IMG/VR virus record: IMGVR_UViG_3300019458_000024
Coordinates: 98,638-162,637 of that record
Reading direction: 5' to 3' (one strand)
Source of the DNA: a virus
DNA length: 64,000 bases
The first letter of the stretch is position 1; each line of letters begins with the position of its first letter. This document shows positions 25,771-33,924 of the stretch, in pieces. The translations under genes were made by a program, and so were the position numbers. Under the pieces are notes generated by a model. It was not told where the DNA came from. It made no database searches and saw nothing but the letters and a program-made list of their open reading frames with translations.

Positions 25771-25811
25771 AGGGAGGCTTGCCTAGCAGAGGTTTGCCTC
25801 CCTAATTTTTT
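25771..25811 (+). terminator. intrinsic terminator before the prohead protease gene
   Basis: AGGGAGGC (25771-25778) pairs with GCCTCCCT (25796-25803), followed by six T residues at 25806-25811. The T tract ends three bases before ATG 25815, so read-through transcripts would have the protease start inside the terminator. It probably separates the upstream transcription unit from the capsid unit, or acts as an attenuator. Confidence 0.8.
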
Positions 25812-25814
25812 ATA

Positions 25815-26633
25815 ATGAAGCTTACAGAAACCAACGGTAAAAAACTTTTAGTGAACGGAAATGATTTTCATTTCTTTGTTCCTATAGAAGTTGTCAAAAA
25901 AGCTGAAGGTAAGGATAGCGACAGAGTTATCCAGGGTATTGCTTCTACTGATGATAAGGATCTTCAGGGGGAGGTAGTTTACCAAAAGGGTATTGACTTC
26001 TCCTATTTCCTTGAAAATGGTTATATCAACGATGACCACAAAGAAGGCCCGGAGCATAAAGTTGGTGAGCCTTTAGATTGTAAAATGACTGCAGATGGTC
26101 TTTGGATTAAAGCCAAACTATATAAAGGAAAGGCGAGATCAGACTATTGGTGGGAGCACATTAACACTCTTGCTGCGAATGAGTCTAACAGGAAAGTTGG
26201 CTTTTCCATTCAAGGTAAAATTCTTAGACGAGAAGGTCACACTATTCTTAAGTGTTGGCTACAAGATGTGGCTATTACCGCCAGTCCAGTAAATACACAT
26301 ACTTGGGCAGAGATTGTTAAGTCTTTGTCAAAAGAAACCTGGTGCAAACATCCTTGGGAAGATAATTGTGTCGGTGGCTGCTGCGCTTGCAATGGTCCCC
26401 TCCATGAAGATGTAACTAAAGAAGAAAAAGCGCTTTCCGCTGGTGGAATGGGTAGAGTTATCACTCCCCAATCCCTGGAAGGCCGAATGAAAGTTCAAAC
26501 GTTTAAAAGTAATAACGTTGAACGAATCTCCTTTGATGAGGCGATTCGATATATCCAAGAAAATAAAGGATATAACTATATCACGGCAAAAGCATTAGCT
26601 GATGCCATTTTTGTAACGCATGGAATCCACTAG
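25815..26633 (+). CDS. prohead maturation protease (S78/HK97-type)
   Basis: The 272-residue protease cleaves scaffold and capsid proteins during head maturation. The family pattern is visible: GIASTDDKDLQGEVV near the start, His75 in INDDHKEG, Ser131 in RKVGFSIQGKI, and an acidic residue in LQDVAITASPVN. A Cys-rich insertion (CKHPWEDNCVGGCCACNG) follows the protease core. It is followed by the scaffold-like and major capsid genes, the canonical order. The start codon abuts an intrinsic terminator, suggesting post-transcriptional control. Confidence 0.9.
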   Translation: MKLTETNGKKLLVNGNDFHFFVPIEVVKKAEGKDSDRVIQGIASTDDKDLQGEVVYQKGIDFSYFLENGYINDDHKEGPEHKVGEPLDCKMTADGLWIKAKLYKGKARSDYWWEHINTLAANESNRKVGFSIQGKILRREGHTILKCWLQDVAITASPVNTHTWAEIVKSLSKETWCKHPWEDNCVGGCCACNGPLHEDVTKEEKALSAGGMGRVITPQSLEGRMKVQTFKSNNVERISFDEAIRYIQENKGYNYITAKALADAIFVTHGIH

Positions 26634-26645
26634 GAGGATAAAATA

Positions 26646-27695
26646 ATGTCGAGTATTGCAAAGTCTGACTTCCATGCTGCCCTCCAGAACCTGGAAAACA
26701 TGGCTAAAGCACAGGGAGCAACCCAGCTTTACCACACTTCTAGTGATTCCGATCCGGGCAGCCATGCTGGGACTAACACCAGTGACTATCAAGATGAGCA
26801 TGAGGATGGTATTGATGATAACGGCACCGATTATAATGGTGTGAAAAAGGCTCTTGCGGCCAAGGTTGAGAAGTCTCAGGCTCTCACCCCAGCTGAAGTT
26901 GCTATCGTCAAAGGCCAGGATCCTCGGCCATTTATTGCAGATAAGGTGGCCAAAGGTGCTACTCTAACTGCTGCTGAATCGTGGGTCACCAAGGGTGGCT
27001 ACGATAAGATGACCAAAGGTAATGATAAGCCCCAACCGGCCGGCACCCCTGGTGAAAATAAGGACGCTAACAGCGTTCCAGATTCCCATGGTGGCGACAA
27101 TGATGATGACGAAATTGAAGCTGACGCTAAGAAGTCACTTCAGGGTGCGATTGCAGAAAGCACCAACCTTCGCAAAGGTATTGAAATGAGCGCTATTCTT
27201 GCCGAGTTTGCTCGTGCAATGGGTACTGCTCTTCAAGGTACTGAAGCAAGGGTTGCTAAGAGCGTTCTTGCAGCTATTTCTCCGGTTGTGGAGAGGGTTG
27301 CTGCACTTGAAGCATCTCTTAGCAAGTCGGTTCGTTCTCAAAATGAATTCAACAAGGGTCTTGCTGAGACTGTTGTTGGTATTGGTCAGCACATTGCCGG
27401 TGGTTCTGAACTGGCGGCTAATCAAGCTTCTCAGCCCGCTGGTGGGCCCAAGAGCCAATTCCGAAGTGGAACTGGCAATGGCGTGCAAGCTGTTGAGAAA
27501 TCCTTTGGTCCAGGTGGCGTCCCGAACGGACGTGAAGCACTTGCCAAATCGCAAATTGTCGATTCCATGTATGAGTTGGTGAAGAGCAATAAGCTCAATT
27601 CGCTTGAACTCTGCAAGTATGAGATGACTGGCGAAATTTCCCCAAATGTTCAACAACTGGTGATGGCCCACGTTAGTGGTCCTCGGCAGTCCTAA
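26646..27695 (+). CDS. putative scaffolding protein
   Basis: The 349-residue, Ala/Lys/Asp/Glu-rich, largely helical protein sits between protease and major capsid genes, the classic scaffold position. It has an acidic N-terminal part (DEHEDGIDDNGTD), a linker rich in Pro, Gly and Asn, and a long helical C-terminal half with small residues. Strong Shine-Dalgarno (aggagg). Codon choice here is richer in C-ending codons than in neighbours, as in the capsid gene, suggesting high expression. Confidence 0.75.
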   Translation: MSSIAKSDFHAALQNLENMAKAQGATQLYHTSSDSDPGSHAGTNTSDYQDEHEDGIDDNGTDYNGVKKALAAKVEKSQALTPAEVAIVKGQDPRPFIADKVAKGATLTAAESWVTKGGYDKMTKGNDKPQPAGTPGENKDANSVPDSHGGDNDDDEIEADAKKSLQGAIAESTNLRKGIEMSAILAEFARAMGTALQGTEARVAKSVLAAISPVVERVAALEASLSKSVRSQNEFNKGLAETVVGIGQHIAGGSELAANQASQPAGGPKSQFRSGTGNGVQAVEKSFGPGGVPNGREALAKSQIVDSMYELVKSNKLNSLELCKYEMTGEISPNVQQLVMAHVSGPRQS

Positions 27696-27726
27696 CCCCG
27701 AATCTTAGTTAAGGAGATAAAATAAA

Positions 27727-29172
27727 ATGACTATTAGTCTTTCACACTATAATCAGGGGGGTCTTAATGGATTCGGAACTGATCAGTCTGCTAGCGTTGC
27801 TGAACTTCAGAAAGCGCTAGAAGCTGGCTACCAAATCTCTAGTCAGACTGGTGGATCGGCACTTCGCGTTGAGTCTCTTGAGGGTTCCCTCAAGGTCGTG
27901 ACGTATACTGCCCATCACATCAAGTTCTGGAAGAAGATCCCTAAGAGCCCCGCATACAGCACTGTTGAAGAATACAACCAACTGGTTGACTACGGCAGTG
28001 ATGCAACGGCCTTTGTCCAGGAAGGCGAGCTTCCCCCGACTCAGGATACTACTTATGCTCGTAGGACCAGCCTCGTTAAGTACATTGGTACTACGCGAGA
28101 GGTTACGCATCCAATGACCGTGGTGCACCCCGCTCACGGCGATGTTATCGCTCTGGAAAACCAGAACGGTATCCTCTGGCTGCTTGAGCGTATGGAGAAT
28201 GCACTCTTCCACGGCGACAGCTCTCTTGCTTTCGACGGTGAGAGTGAGTCCTGGGATGGTCTTGACGCTCTGATTGACCCAACCTCTTTTATCGATCTTG
28301 AAGGACAACCCCTTCAGGAGGCGGATATTGAGGAAGGTGCTAATCAGCTTGTTGAGAACTTTGCGTATCCAACGGACTTGTGGCTTGGTACTCGTGTTGC
28401 TAGTGACTTGGTCAAGACGTTCTATCCTAAAGAGCGCGTGCAGCTTCCTGCCCCGCAAAATGGGATGGTTGGTCTGTCCATCAATAGCGTCATGACTCAA
28501 GCTGGCGTTATGGAACTTAATCCTAACGTGTTCCTTAAGAGGAATCCTTCGCCTCCGGCTGCTGCTACTAGCGCCAGTGCTCCTGCGGCTCCTGCCACGG
28601 TTGCCAGTGCTCTTGCGGCTACCGGTGCTGGTGATTTCAATAAGGCTGCACCGGCCGGTACTAATGAGTATGCTTATGCAGTGACTGCGGCTAACCGTTT
28701 TGGTGAGTCGGCTCCGGTTCTTATCGGCGCTAATCAGTCAATCTCTCAAGCCCTCAAAGATGCTGGTAACCAGATTAACGTTACTATTACCAATCCTGGT
28801 GCCATTGGCCCATTCCCCCCGGAATTCTTCCGTGTTTACCGCACCCGTCCCTTGGCTGTCGGTGCTGGTGTCCCGGCAGACCTTAGTCAATACTCATTGA
28901 TCATGCAACTTCCTGCGGCTTCGCAGGCGGCTGCTGGTGCTACGGTAGCGATGGATGTTAACTTCATCCTTCCGTTCACTGAGGTGGCGTATATGGGTGA
29001 GATGACTCCATCGGTGCTTACGTTCCGACAACTGCTGCCCATGCTCCGCATGGACCTTGCAGTGTTGGCTCCGGCGTTCCGTTGGATGATCTTGCTGTAC
29101 GGTACTCCCTTGCTGTTTGCGAGCAAAAAGTTCCTGCGTTTTGTTAACGTGGGCCGACTTGAACGCGCGTAA
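27727..29172 (+). CDS. major capsid protein with internal Ig-like insertion
   Basis: The 481-residue protein has the position, expression signals (aaggag Shine-Dalgarno, strong terminator after it) and overall pattern of an HK97-fold major capsid protein: N-terminal arm, then SALRVESLEGSLKVVTYTAH, YIGTTREVTHPM, and a C-terminal RMDLAVLAPAFRWMILLYGT. Between about 275 and 420 an Ala/Pro-rich linker leads into a beta-rich insert (NEYAYAVTAANRFGESAPVL to FRVYRTRPL) resembling an Ig or fibronectin-type domain, probably surface exposed. Cleavage by the upstream protease is likely. Confidence 0.88.
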   Translation: MTISLSHYNQGGLNGFGTDQSASVAELQKALEAGYQISSQTGGSALRVESLEGSLKVVTYTAHHIKFWKKIPKSPAYSTVEEYNQLVDYGSDATAFVQEGELPPTQDTTYARRTSLVKYIGTTREVTHPMTVVHPAHGDVIALENQNGILWLLERMENALFHGDSSLAFDGESESWDGLDALIDPTSFIDLEGQPLQEADIEEGANQLVENFAYPTDLWLGTRVASDLVKTFYPKERVQLPAPQNGMVGLSINSVMTQAGVMELNPNVFLKRNPSPPAAATSASAPAAPATVASALAATGAGDFNKAAPAGTNEYAYAVTAANRFGESAPVLIGANQSISQALKDAGNQINVTITNPGAIGPFPPEFFRVYRTRPLAVGAGVPADLSQYSLIMQLPAASQAAAGATVAMDVNFILPFTEVAYMGEMTPSVLTFRQLLPMLRMDLAVLAPAFRWMILLYGTPLLFASKKFLRFVNVGRLERA

Positions 29173-29198
29173 ACTAAGTAATTAGTTAAAAGCAACAA

Positions 29199-29241
29199 GC
29201 CCGCACATCAAATAAATCGCTTATTGATGTGCGGGCATTTT
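29199..29241 (+). terminator. strong intrinsic terminator after the capsid gene
   Basis: GCCCGCACATCAA (29199-29211) pairs with TTGATGTGCGGGC (29224-29236), with the stem extended by TAA/TTA around a one-base bulge, followed by ATTTT. It would end transcripts from the capsid unit. Confidence 0.9.
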
Positions 29242-29286
29242 AGCTAAATACGTAAAATTTATAGAAAAGTAGTACTAAAAATTAGC

Positions 29287-29316
29287 TTAGCTTAATTTTC
29301 TATTTAACCTTATAAT
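29287..29316 (+). promoter_or_regulatory. possible promoter after capsid terminator
   Basis: A perfect TATAAT lies at 29311-29316 in an AT-rich, otherwise featureless gap (29242-29334). The sequence 18 bases upstream, TTAGCT at 29287-29292, is a weak -35. It would drive the gene group starting at 29335. The AT-rich context makes chance matches likely. Confidence 0.4.
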
Positions 29317-29334
29317 ATTATTCGGTATATCTTT

Positions 29335-29877
29335 TTGGACTCAGAGCATAAACAACGCAAGGCCATTAAACGAAGTAGTACCCAGCCAAAAGGGCTTCAT
29401 GACTTAATGCGACAACTTGCTACAGCACAACACAAGCAGCCAATGAATAAAGAACCAATTAAAGGTAAAGTTTTACAGGCATCGTCTAAAAGACTAGCAG
29501 GACGAACTATTGTTGTTGGTAATACTAATTTTTCTTTTGACAAAAACGGTATTTGCACTAATAAACCGAACGGTCGCGCAAGCCGAGGTGCTGATTTTAT
29601 TACTCTTTGTAAAATGCACGGAGTTGCTGATATCTCTGAACAAACGACAGAATTGGCATTTGAACAAGAACAACCTGCTTCCCCACTAACCGTGGCTGAG
29701 GAAAAGTTTGTTGAAGAGTTCATGGAAGAGAATAAAGAACTGATGCAAAGTTTAGCTTCTCAAGAAGCAGAACAAGCCGTAGAAAGTGTTCCTGAGGGGC
29801 ATATTGACTCTCAAATTAAATGGCTTGAAAATACAGAAAAGAAACGCGCAAAGCGCACTAAAAAGGAGAATGAATAA
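29335..29877 (+). CDS. hypothetical charged protein
   Basis: This 180-residue protein would start at TTG 29335, close to a possible promoter; an in-frame ATG at 29407 gives a shorter 156-residue form. It is basic at the N-terminus and strongly acidic and helical in the C-terminal half (EEKFVEEFMEENKELMQSLA), ending in a Lys/Arg-rich tail. I recognise no family. Confidence 0.55.
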   Translation: MDSEHKQRKAIKRSSTQPKGLHDLMRQLATAQHKQPMNKEPIKGKVLQASSKRLAGRTIVVGNTNFSFDKNGICTNKPNGRASRGADFITLCKMHGVADISEQTTELAFEQEQPASPLTVAEEKFVEEFMEENKELMQSLASQEAEQAVESVPEGHIDSQIKWLENTEKKRAKRTKKENE

Positions 29878-30113
29878 TGGCTCTTGGAAATCCCCATAAA
29901 ATTGTTGAAGACGATCCGTCAGAAGTTGTCCGTTTGTCGCGCAAGGAGCTTAACAAACTCCTAGACGCGTTTTCGGCTCTTGTTGATGCTTCGCAACTTG
30001 CTACGTTTGCCGCTTTTCAAACCGCAGTCGCGGCTATTGACATGACGGCCCTTCGTAAGGTTTTGATGACGTTTGAACGTCCGCCTGCCCCCGAGTCAAG
30101 ACTTACTCCGTAA
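29877..30113 (+). CDS. hypothetical small protein
   Basis: The 78-residue, mostly helical protein (LSRKELNKLLDAFSALVDAS, then FAAFQTAVAAIDMTALRKVL) has a clear Shine-Dalgarno (aaggag) eleven bases before its ATG. It could be a small head decoration or assembly factor. A terminator hairpin follows it. Confidence 0.55.
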   Translation: MALGNPHKIVEDDPSEVVRLSRKELNKLLDAFSALVDASQLATFAAFQTAVAAIDMTALRKVLMTFERPPAPESRLTP

Positions 30114-30127
30114 TTTAACTGACGACT

Positions 30128-30157
30128 ACTGGTGTTTATTGTAAACACCAGTGTTTT
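30128..30157 (+). terminator. intrinsic terminator hairpin
   Basis: ACTGGTGTTTA (30128-30138) pairs perfectly with TAAACACCAGT (30142-30152) across a three-base loop, followed by GTTTT. It lies between two small genes, so it may act as a partial terminator. Confidence 0.75.
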
Positions 30158-30176
30158 GTCACAATGGAGGACGGGT

Positions 30177-30434
30177 ATGCAATCTCAAAACGCACATCAT
30201 TTTAATGGAACTGCTACGACTACGCCTGCAAAGGTTGAGCTTGGTCGTCTAATGCAGCATTTAAATATTAGAAATCTTGACACTACTGATGGGCTTGAAG
30301 TGTCTTTTAATGGCGGACAGAGTTTTTATACTATTCCAGCAGGCCAGTTTCTATCAGAATCTGTGCGTAAGCATGAGTTTTGGGTAAGGGCCACTGCCGG
30401 TACGGTTGATTACTGCGCTATTGTATTAGGATAA
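30177..30434 (+). CDS. small beta-rich virion-type protein
   Basis: The 85-residue protein starts at ATG 30177, which has a Shine-Dalgarno (ggagg) at the right distance; longer readings would begin inside the terminator hairpin. The sequence (RNLDTTDGLEVSFNGGQSFY, then PAGQFLSESVRKHEFWVRAT) fits a small beta-sandwich of the kind used for capsid decoration or tail tip. This is inferred from pattern only. Confidence 0.55.
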   Translation: MQSQNAHHFNGTATTTPAKVELGRLMQHLNIRNLDTTDGLEVSFNGGQSFYTIPAGQFLSESVRKHEFWVRATAGTVDYCAIVLG

Positions 30435-30440
30435 AATAAT

Positions 30441-30707
30441 ATGGAAGCCATAGTTACAGCACTCCTGGAACATGGTCTTCTTGGAATGGCTGTTATTGTT
30501 TTAGGCGTAGTTATTAGGACCCTATACAAGCGCAATCAAGAAATGGTGGAGGAAAAGGAACAACTTCACCTAACTTATCAGAAAAAATTAGACGAACTCT
30601 CAGAGAGGTACGTCACTAAGATTGAAGCATGGGCTGAAAAGAATAGAGAAATGGCAGCCGGCTCTAATGCCATTTTGGATGCGTTAATCCATAGGAAAGG
30701 TGATTAG
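30441..30707 (+). CDS. small membrane protein with coiled coil (possible lysis or anchoring protein)
   Basis: The 88-residue protein has one N-terminal transmembrane segment (LLGMAVIVLGVVIRTLY), followed by a charged coiled coil (EEKEQLHLTYQKKLDELSER). This is the architecture of some holin-like and spanin-like proteins, though no lipobox is seen. It overlaps the next gene by one base. A second holin-like gene is at 62182. Confidence 0.6.
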   Translation: MEAIVTALLEHGLLGMAVIVLGVVIRTLYKRNQEMVEEKEQLHLTYQKKLDELSERYVTKIEAWAEKNREMAAGSNAILDALIHRKGD

Positions 30708-30958
30708 TGTCTGCTAAGCGTAAGTATAAAAACGGCGCAAATGGTGTTAATCATTCACCAATTCTAAAAACGGAGCTACTTGAACACGCAGACGGCAAAG
30801 CAGACGCGTGTATTGAAGAATTGGGAGAATTAGGTGCCCAACTCATTGCAATTGCTGCTATTCTTAAAGACAAAGACACTGAAGATATGTTTAAGGATTG
30901 TAAAAACTTGAGTGAGTGTATAGAAAGAGCCCGAGAGATTTATAATCGAGACCACTAA
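30707..30958 (+). CDS. hypothetical small helical protein
   Basis: An 83-residue protein with a GTG start overlapping the previous TAG. The basic N-terminus precedes a helical acidic domain (ELLEHADGKADACIEELGEL). It overlaps the next gene by one base (TAATG). Function unknown. Confidence 0.5.
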   Translation: MSAKRKYKNGANGVNHSPILKTELLEHADGKADACIEELGELGAQLIAIAAILKDKDTEDMFKDCKNLSECIERAREIYNRDH

Positions 30959-31554
30959 TGAGCTGTCAACAAGTAACACAAAACATTGCGGATGATATTA
31001 TTGTATTACTCACTAATGGAAGTGTGGCGGTTACTGGTTTGACCTTTTCAGATGTTACTGCACAGTTCCGTAAAGAAGGTGGTGCATTTCAATCTAAAAC
31101 TCTCACTGCTTTAAATTTTACAGAAGTGGGAAATGGATTTTATGAAATCGATTTCACAGCGTCTGAACTTAATACACTAGGGCAATTTTTAGTAGTAGTG
31201 GACGGCGTTGCAATTGACCAATCCAACACTATGGTAGAAGTTGTTGGTTCTTCTCAACCTACTACTTCAACATCTCTTTCTACTTGCGTAGTGTATGGTC
31301 ATTTATTTGACGCTGGTGGTGATCCTTTAGTTGGGGCAGCAGTTAGTGCCAGACCTGTTGGATTGCCGGCAATTGAGCAAAGTGCAGCCGCGATTTCCGA
31401 TGATTTAGTGACAGCAGTTACCGATAGTAATGGTGAATTTTTTCTAACACTCATTAGATTGGCGGATATGGAAGTATTCATTCCTGCGGTTGGTCTTAGA
31501 AAGCGCATAGTTGTCCCTAACGCGTCTACAGCTCGGCTGTACGACATTCCATAA
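30958..31554 (+). CDS. virion protein with carboxypeptidase-regulatory-like domain
   Basis: The 198-residue protein has an N-terminal beta-rich half and a C-terminal segment (VYGHLFDAGGDPLVGAAVSA, then VTDSNGEFFLTLI) characteristic of CarboxypepD_reg/transthyretin-like beta-sandwiches, which phages use on virion surfaces. It directly precedes a larger structural protein. Confidence 0.65.
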   Translation: MSCQQVTQNIADDIIVLLTNGSVAVTGLTFSDVTAQFRKEGGAFQSKTLTALNFTEVGNGFYEIDFTASELNTLGQFLVVVDGVAIDQSNTMVEVVGSSQPTTSTSLSTCVVYGHLFDAGGDPLVGAAVSARPVGLPAIEQSAAAISDDLVTAVTDSNGEFFLTLIRLADMEVFIPAVGLRKRIVVPNASTARLYDIP

Positions 31555-31557
31555 AAG

Positions 31558-33303
31558 ATGGCGGCACCTACTTCCATAACGGTCGAAGTCGATAGGACCG
31601 AATACGCAAGACAGGAGCCAGGGAGAAACATTGTTCTTGTAACAATAGCTGTTGAAGGCAGCAGCTTATCTGGTGAGCAAATACAAGTTCAGTTAATTAA
31701 AGCCAGATACAATAGAGATGTTGTGGTTACGTCAAAACTAGTGACTTTGACTACTAACGGTCCTCACTTTGTTCAAGTGTCCTGGGATTTGTGCGAGATT
31801 ATTGATGAGAAAGCTGTTCCCAAAGTTAGGAGGGGAAAATACTTTGTTAGAGCAACTAGCGTAGCTAATCCACTAGTAACTGCTGATTCTGCTAATTTTC
31901 GTGTATCTCTTATCACTGTAGAAGCTCTTAAAGCTTCATTTTTGCATGGCGCCATTCTCTCTTCTGCTGAAGTGTTATTTGTTGTGAATCAACCACAATT
32001 TATAACTGGCGTGCATATTGATGAAGTTTCTTTTGGGCACCCTAAAGGTGCACATACGCTGGCTTACAATTACGTAATTGATCAAGCGCCAGAGGTATTG
32101 GGGGTAACCACAGAGCCGTTTGCACTAGTAGACGGCCAAACACTAGTTCTTAGATTGAATGGGGGACCTGCATTAACAGCAACTTTTAATACTGCTGAAT
32201 TTGCTGCAATTGGAGCAGCGACCGCTGCTGAAGTAGCTGCTGTTATAAATGCAGAAATTCCTGGTGTGATTGCAAGTGATGACGGTACTGGAAAAGTAAA
32301 AATTGTTGGAGATTTAGTAGCCGGTACAAGATCTATTTTTGTAGACTCTTCCGGAACCGCAACCACTACTTTAGGTCTGTTAAATCAAAGTTCTACTGCT
32401 AATGTCGTTAGGACGTTGTCATGGTGTGGAGGTCCTACGCAAACTATTGAAGCAGGGGTTAAAACTTATATTCTACGAAGAGGCACTACAGCAGCATATA
32501 TAAAAGTTAGAATATCTTCTATAGCTGAACTACCATCTCAGTCACATGCAGAGATTATTATAGTTGATAGAAAACCGTTGGATGATGCTGCGATTCAAGG
32601 AATTATAGATCAAGCTATCTCATGGGTGGAAGATGTTGCAATTTCTGTGTTTCTTGAGCCAACTCGTATTGTCACCGAAATCGATCCAGATGCCATTGTG
32701 TTTCCTCCGGATGAAAGTACGCCGATTCTGGTTGGTGCTGATTGGGATAAAGTTGTGGATGCTCTCACATATACAACCCCATCGGCGGGTCACTGGATCA
32801 ACTTCAGATGCCCCTATTACCCCCTCATCTGTTTTGAAGAACTCTACGGAAAACTGTCAAACACCAGAATCGTTGATGTTGCCCTAGAGTGGATCGAAGC
32901 ACATGAAAAGACTGGATTTGTAGAACTGGTTCCCTTTAACCAAGAAGTTGCTTTTAATTTTATTGGCCTCATGTGGGTGGAGTCTCTTCGTGGTCCCGTG
33001 CCTTTGCCTAATTTTTGGAACTTTACTGCATTAGTAGGTTTTAGAAAAACTCCGGCTGTTCTTATTGAATTGGCAATGAAAAAAGCCATCATGGATCTTT
33101 TAACTATTGCTGGACAGGCGTACAGAGGTGGAATTGCCAGTACAGCACTCAGCAGAGACGGAGTTTCCGAAAGTGTATCTTTTACAGCAGCCGGCATGTG
33201 GGGCATTTATTCAGCTGCGATTGAGAATTATAGAAAATGGATTGAATCTGAATTAATTAGGATTCGAGGGGCTTTTAGAGGCCCTAACATGGTGGTTTTA
33301 TAA
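31558..33303 (+). CDS. virion structural protein
   Basis: The 581-residue protein has tandem beta-rich domains: an N-terminal Ig-like part, then a segment (RLNGGPALTATFNTAEFAAI through ATAAEVAAVINAEIPGV) typical of phage virion proteins, and a C-terminal helical portion (AIMDLLTIAGQAYRGGIAST). It is probably a capsid-associated or head-tail connecting protein. Exact role not determined. Confidence 0.6.
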   Translation: MAAPTSITVEVDRTEYARQEPGRNIVLVTIAVEGSSLSGEQIQVQLIKARYNRDVVVTSKLVTLTTNGPHFVQVSWDLCEIIDEKAVPKVRRGKYFVRATSVANPLVTADSANFRVSLITVEALKASFLHGAILSSAEVLFVVNQPQFITGVHIDEVSFGHPKGAHTLAYNYVIDQAPEVLGVTTEPFALVDGQTLVLRLNGGPALTATFNTAEFAAIGAATAAEVAAVINAEIPGVIASDDGTGKVKIVGDLVAGTRSIFVDSSGTATTTLGLLNQSSTANVVRTLSWCGGPTQTIEAGVKTYILRRGTTAAYIKVRISSIAELPSQSHAEIIIVDRKPLDDAAIQGIIDQAISWVEDVAISVFLEPTRIVTEIDPDAIVFPPDESTPILVGADWDKVVDALTYTTPSAGHWINFRCPYYPLICFEELYGKLSNTRIVDVALEWIEAHEKTGFVELVPFNQEVAFNFIGLMWVESLRGPVPLPNFWNFTALVGFRKTPAVLIELAMKKAIMDLLTIAGQAYRGGIASTALSRDGVSESVSFTAAGMWGIYSAAIENYRKWIESELIRIRGAFRGPNMVVL

Positions 33304-33314
33304 AGAATTTTTTA

Positions 33315-33346
33315 TTCTTGAACAATTAAAAACTATTGTGCAAGAA
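33315..33346. repeat. inverted repeat between virion and DUF2283-like genes
   Basis: TTCTTGAACAAT (33315-33326) is complementary to ATTGTGCAAGAA (33335-33346) with one mismatch across an eight-base AT loop. No T-run follows on the plus strand. It could be an operator, an mRNA hairpin upstream of the next start, or a weak terminator. Confidence 0.45.
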
Positions 33347-33356
33347 TACGGGTCCT

Positions 33357-33689
33357 ATGATCAGAGTGAAAATTCCAGTAGAACTTGAAATTACCTACGA
33401 CCCGGAAGTGGATATGTGCAATATCTATTTCACACCTCCTGAAAAATGGCCTGTATTTGAAAAGAATAAAGGCTGGGATGACGCTGTGCCTTGTATTACT
33501 CGTACCGGCAGAACCTTTGCCGTCTGTGACTTCAGGAGAGAGGCACTTGTAGGTATTGAAGTATTTGGTTTTCGTAGACTGCCTCGTGAAATTAAAAGTT
33601 ATCTCTATAATAACAACTACTTACTTGAATCTAATATGGACGCTTTGGAAAATTTGACGACAAAGAATAAAAAGATTGTTGACGAGTAA
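33357..33689 (+). CDS. DUF2283-like protein
   Basis: The 110-residue protein (ATG 33357) has the pattern of DUF2283: an early strand with YDPEVDMCNIYFTPP and a final AVCDFRREALVGIEVFG. Family function is unknown. It lies directly before the structured gap and the Rsr gene. Confidence 0.65.
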   Translation: MIRVKIPVELEITYDPEVDMCNIYFTPPEKWPVFEKNKGWDDAVPCITRTGRTFAVCDFRREALVGIEVFGFRRLPREIKSYLYNNNYLLESNMDALENLTTKNKKIVDE

Positions 33690-33714
33690 AACAGATTCCT
33701 GTAGTGTCTTTTTC

Positions 33715-33785
33715 AGACAGTAGTGAAGAGGTCGGTTACTTCATATGGTTGAAACTCCCCGCTCTCATTAGTTCTCTGTCTTTTT
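33715..33785 (+). ncRNA. candidate Y-RNA-like hairpin upstream of the TROVE/Rsr gene
   Basis: AGACAG (33715-33720) pairs with CTGTCT (33776-33781), and TAGTGAAGAG (33721-33730) with CTCTCATTA (33762-33770), leaving a bulged A on the 5' strand and a five-base bulge (GTTCT) on the 3' strand. A large loop of about 31 bases closes the hairpin, and five T residues (33781-33785) follow. Y RNAs bound by Ro60/Rsr proteins share this plan: paired ends with a bulged helix and a 3' U run, and in Deinococcus the Y RNA gene sits upstream of rsr. This is inferred from structure and location; no sequence homology is claimed. The hairpin may equally serve as a terminator. Confidence 0.5.
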
Positions 33786-33798
33786 ACAATTTATGTTT

Positions 33799-33896
33799 TC
33801 CGGAAGTGAGATGTTCGGTTACTTCTTACTTGAATTGAGAGAAGGTGGGAGCTTTTGCTCTCCATCTAAAACTACCCGAATACAGTATTCTCCGGA
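33799..33896 (+). ncRNA. second structured element upstream of Rsr (branched)
   Basis: TCCGGA at 33799-33804 can pair with TCCGGA at 33891-33896, enclosing several hairpins: CTTCT/AGAAG (33822-33826 with 33840-33844), a strong stem GGGAGC/GCTCTCC around a TTTT loop (33847-33863), and GAATA/TATTC (33878-33890). An 11-base sequence TCGGTTACTTC occurs here (33815-33825) and in the first hairpin (33732-33742). The branched arrangement recalls the tRNA-like module of YrlA RNAs, but the resemblance is only architectural. Confidence 0.4.
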
Positions 33897-33924
33897 TCTT
33901 TTCTAATAAAAAGGGGTAATTAGA

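Noticed and set aside
27817-28500. Minus-strand frame of 227 codons opposite the capsid gene
   Set aside because: It is a shadow of a strongly biased, highly expressed gene; no promoter or Shine-Dalgarno on that strand.
33730-33830. tRNA gene suggested by GGTTACTTC and TTCGG segments
   Set aside because: No seven-base acceptor stem, anticodon arm or T-loop consensus can be arranged; the region is better described as hairpins.
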